Shown here piece after piece: positions 62,187 to 64,000 of a stretch of 64,000 bases of DNA. Source of the DNA: Mycobacterium sp. KBS0706 (GTDB lineage: Bacteria; Pseudomonadota; Alphaproteobacteria; DSM-16000; Inquilinaceae); the NCBI RefSeq assembly GCF_005938675.2, contig NZ_VCCH02000012.1:62001-126000 (forward strand), written 5' to 3'. Below the pieces are notes generated by a model. That model had not been told where the DNA came from and did no database searches. It saw only the letters and a program-made list of their open reading frames with translations. Each line of letters opens with the position of its first letter. Within the stretch, counting starts at the first letter, position 1. A program made the position numbers and the translations under genes.

Positions 62187-63245
62187 TCAGCCGTGGCGAC
62201 GCATGGGGGCGAGACTCTGCGGGCGGCGCCATCGGGCGTTGCGCTCCGTGTCGCGGCCTGGATGTCCGGCCCGATCGGCGTCGGTCCATTGCCGCCGGTC
62301 GCGGGGCGGCGCCGTGGCGGGCGGCCCGGTGTCGCCGGACGGCTGGTCGTCCCCGGGGTCGCCGGTATCCTCGGCCGCGATGGGGTGGCTGGAGGAGGCG
62401 CGGCGCGAGGCCGGGCCGGAGAACTGGCGCTTCGGGCCGACGCCGGCAGCATCGGTCCCGGCTTTCGCCGCGGCCGCCGGACTGCTGGCAGCAGGCCCGC
62501 CGGCCGGAGGCATTCCGCCGGGCGGGAGGCCGAGGGCCCGGCACAGGCTGGCGATCAGCGCCTCGATCGGCAAGGCGGTGTCGGTGAGGTCGACGTCGAT
62601 GCGCTCGTCCTCGGTCAGCTTTTCCCAGAGATCGACGGTCAGCCGCTCCCGGGTGTCGGTGTCGGGAGCCGTGGCGATGACTTGGGCGACGCCCTGGGCG
62701 ACGGCTTGGCGCCGGTTGTCCTTCTCGGCTTGCCGGCTCTTCCGCCGGACTTCGGCCTCGCGCCGCGCCTTCTCCCGCTGCTCGCGCAGCTTGATCTTCA
62801 GCACGACGGCGCGGCGGATGCCGAGGAACAGGCTGCTGAAGCGGGTCTCCATATCCCCGGCGCGGTCGAGATCGCCGGCCGCGAGGGCGGCGACGCCCAC
62901 GGCCTGGAAGCCGGTGGCCAGCGCCATGGCGAGCTCCATCAGCTCGGACAGCATCGCGGCCGCGTCTGAAATCAGCGATGCGGCTTCCTGCTGCTGCCGG
63001 CGCAGCCTGGCCCCGAGCGCAACGACCCGGCGGATGGCGAGGAAGAGGCTGCTGAAACGGGCCTCGGCCTTGCCGGCGCGATCGAGAGCGCCGGCCGCGA
63101 GGGCGGCGACGGCTTGGGCCTGGAAGGACCGGGCCATCTCCAAGGCGAGCTTGGTCAACCCGGACAGTATCTCGGTCTCCCGGACGGACTCATCCGTGGC
63201 CGGCGAAGCGGCGGACGGAGCCTCGGTTGTGCTGGTATCGACCAT
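62187..63245 (-). CDS. hypothetical protein with an internal 56-residue duplication
   Basis: 352 residues. Two copies of one helical module: residues 33-88 ([19 protein letters not shown], then ARFSSLFLAIRRVVAL) and 105-160 (AMALATGFQAVGVAALAAG, then TRFSSLFLGIRRAVVL), 72 residues apart. A charged coiled coil follows (about 155-185), then an acidic segment (LTEDERIDVDLTD) and a Pro/Ser/Arg-rich tail. No membrane span. Function unknown; similar modules seem frequent in Azospirillum-like genomes by recall only. Confidence 0.75.
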   Translation of the reverse strand: MVDTSTTEAPSAASPATDESVRETEILSGLTKLALEMARSFQAQAVAALAAGALDRAGKAEARFSSLFLAIRRVVALGARLRRQQQEAASLISDAAAMLSELMELAMALATGFQAVGVAALAAGDLDRAGDMETRFSSLFLGIRRAVVLKIKLREQREKARREAEVRRKSRQAEKDNRRQAVAQGVAQVIATAPDTDTRERLTVDLWEKLTEDERIDVDLTDTALPIEALIASLCRALGLPPGGMPPAGGPAASSPAAAAKAGTDAAGVGPKRQFSGPASRRASSSHPIAAEDTGDPGDDQPSGDTGPPATAPPRDRRQWTDADRAGHPGRDTERNARWRRPQSLAPMRRHG

Positions 63246-63348
63246 TTCGAGATTAGAACAAAATAGGAACATGTGGTCAAGGAAAATTGCACCGTCATTC
63301 GAATGCGATCCAGGGCGGCCCCGGCGCGCTGACGGGACCGGCCTCAGT

Positions 63349-64000
63349 TCATCCCGCCCCGTTGCAGAACTCGCTTGGGGTAAACACCTGGATGTCGCTC
63401 ACCGGCGCCCCCTCCTTCACCACGTATTCGGACACCCCGTAATGGTCCTTCGCGGCCGGGCTCCAGTTGTAAGTCCATCCCATGCCCGTATAGGGGTAGC
63501 CGGAGTCCCGGAAATCCGCGATGTAGGAGCTCCACATCTGGCCGAAGACGAAGAGCTGCGTCTCCGGTGAAGACGAACGCTTCGGCAGAGCGAAGGAGCA
63601 TTGCGTCGTCCCGATCTCCGGACCGCTGGCGCAGGGCCGGAAGATGTGGTCCGGAGCGACGCTGAACTGGACGAGCTCCCAGTCACCCCCCGCCGGCGGC
63701 ATGCCGAGCAGTTGTTCGAGGGCCAGCACCGGATCCGGTGCGCCCTTGCAGGCCGGCCGGGATTCCGAGGGCAACGACACCCACGTCGCCGACAGCACCT
63801 TGCCCGTGCCGCCGGCATTCCGGGCGAGCCGGAGAACGCCCTTGGACCGCGCGACGGACTCCGTCGGTTCGACGGGGTCGTCCGTCTTGGTGGTCAAGGT
63901 GACGACCGTGACCTCCGACGCCCGTGGATCGATCGGCATCAACTTGCGCTGGAAGGACGGCCGTTTGACGGCGGAGTCATAGATGGCCTGTCGATAGAGC
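63349..64000 (-). CDS. hypothetical protein, 5' end beyond the window
   Basis: The frame is open from the window edge (LYRQAIYDSAVKRPSFQRKL upstream of the first ATG at 63,939) to the stop at 63,349, so the visible 216 residues are the C-terminal part. Three cysteines near the middle (ACKG, PCAS, QCSF) and one at the end (EFCNG). Ser/Trp/Tyr-rich end with GMGWTYNWSPA. No family was recognised; an extracytoplasmic protein is possible. Confidence 0.7.
   Translation of the reverse strand, partial: LYRQAIYDSAVKRPSFQRKLMPIDPRASEVTVVTLTTKTDDPVEPTESVARSKGVLRLARNAGGTGKVLSATWVSLPSESRPACKGAPDPVLALEQLLGMPPAGGDWELVQFSVAPDHIFRPCASGPEIGTTQCSFALPKRSSSPETQLFVFGQMWSSYIADFRDSGYPYTGMGWTYNWSPAAKDHYGVSEYVVKEGAPVSDIQVFTPSEFCNGAG

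Overview
The window is GC-rich alphaproteobacterial DNA, most like a Rhodospirillales/Azospirillales genome such as Inquilinus. The evidence is the infA-maf-rng-yacG block, hisD-UPF0262-LMW phosphatase, murA-DUF2948, a GcrA-type regulator, class III cyclases with TPR tails, and long false open frames on the opposite strand of many genes. The genus is an inference.

Bases 1-21,861 are the right part of an integrated temperate phage or phage-like element. It ends at a tyrosine recombinase beside the 3' end of a tRNA-Phe gene. A CI/Cro switch near 9.4-10.5 kb divides it. The leftward arm (9,633 to 1) is a tight chain of overlapping genes: tiny membrane proteins, a CII-like regulator, a GcrA-like protein, a MazG-TSCPD fusion, an MT-A70 methyltransferase, a CHC2/TOPRIM primase, a C5 methyltransferase with ten internal repeats, and the N-terminus of a primase/helicase-like protein. 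A BrnT/BrnA toxin-antitoxin pair and one orphan gene face the other way. The rightward arm (10,636 to 21,665) encodes small phage proteins, a free-standing initiator-type tRNA, a DUF2303 protein, a second MazG-like pyrophosphohydrolase, a DHH phosphoesterase, ASCH-like and DUF1643 proteins, a WYL-like protein, a probable excisionase and the integrase. No head or tail genes are in view, so the rest of the element lies left of base 1.

Bases 21,862-64,000 are chromosomal: tRNA-Phe; yacG-rng-maf-infA; an orphan Phd-type antitoxin; LMW phosphatase-UPF0262-hisD-hisG; pgm; a rearranged patch with a TetR gene, a frameshifted RTX gene and a TetR 3' duplicate; a TetR/SDR divergent pair; a possible molybdate/tungstate transporter behind a Mo-box-like site; an NMT1/THI5-type transporter; DUF2948-murA-dcd; tRNA-Thr; a DNA ligase/exonuclease pair whose partner helicase lies 10 kb further on; psuK-psuG; lpxR; mtnN; an amino-acid permease; a glycerophosphodiesterase; a DUF2306 protein; a class III cyclase; and proteins of unknown role. 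Several foldback repeats lie between genes, including a 269-bp three-stem element at 47,583.

The most unusual items are the phage initiator tRNA with all three sequence hallmarks of tRNA-fMet, the repeated CI operator family, the twin BrnTA operator, a small gene antisense inside the GcrA-like frame, the ten-unit repeat in the C5 methyltransferase, and the 47.6-kb cloverleaf repeat.
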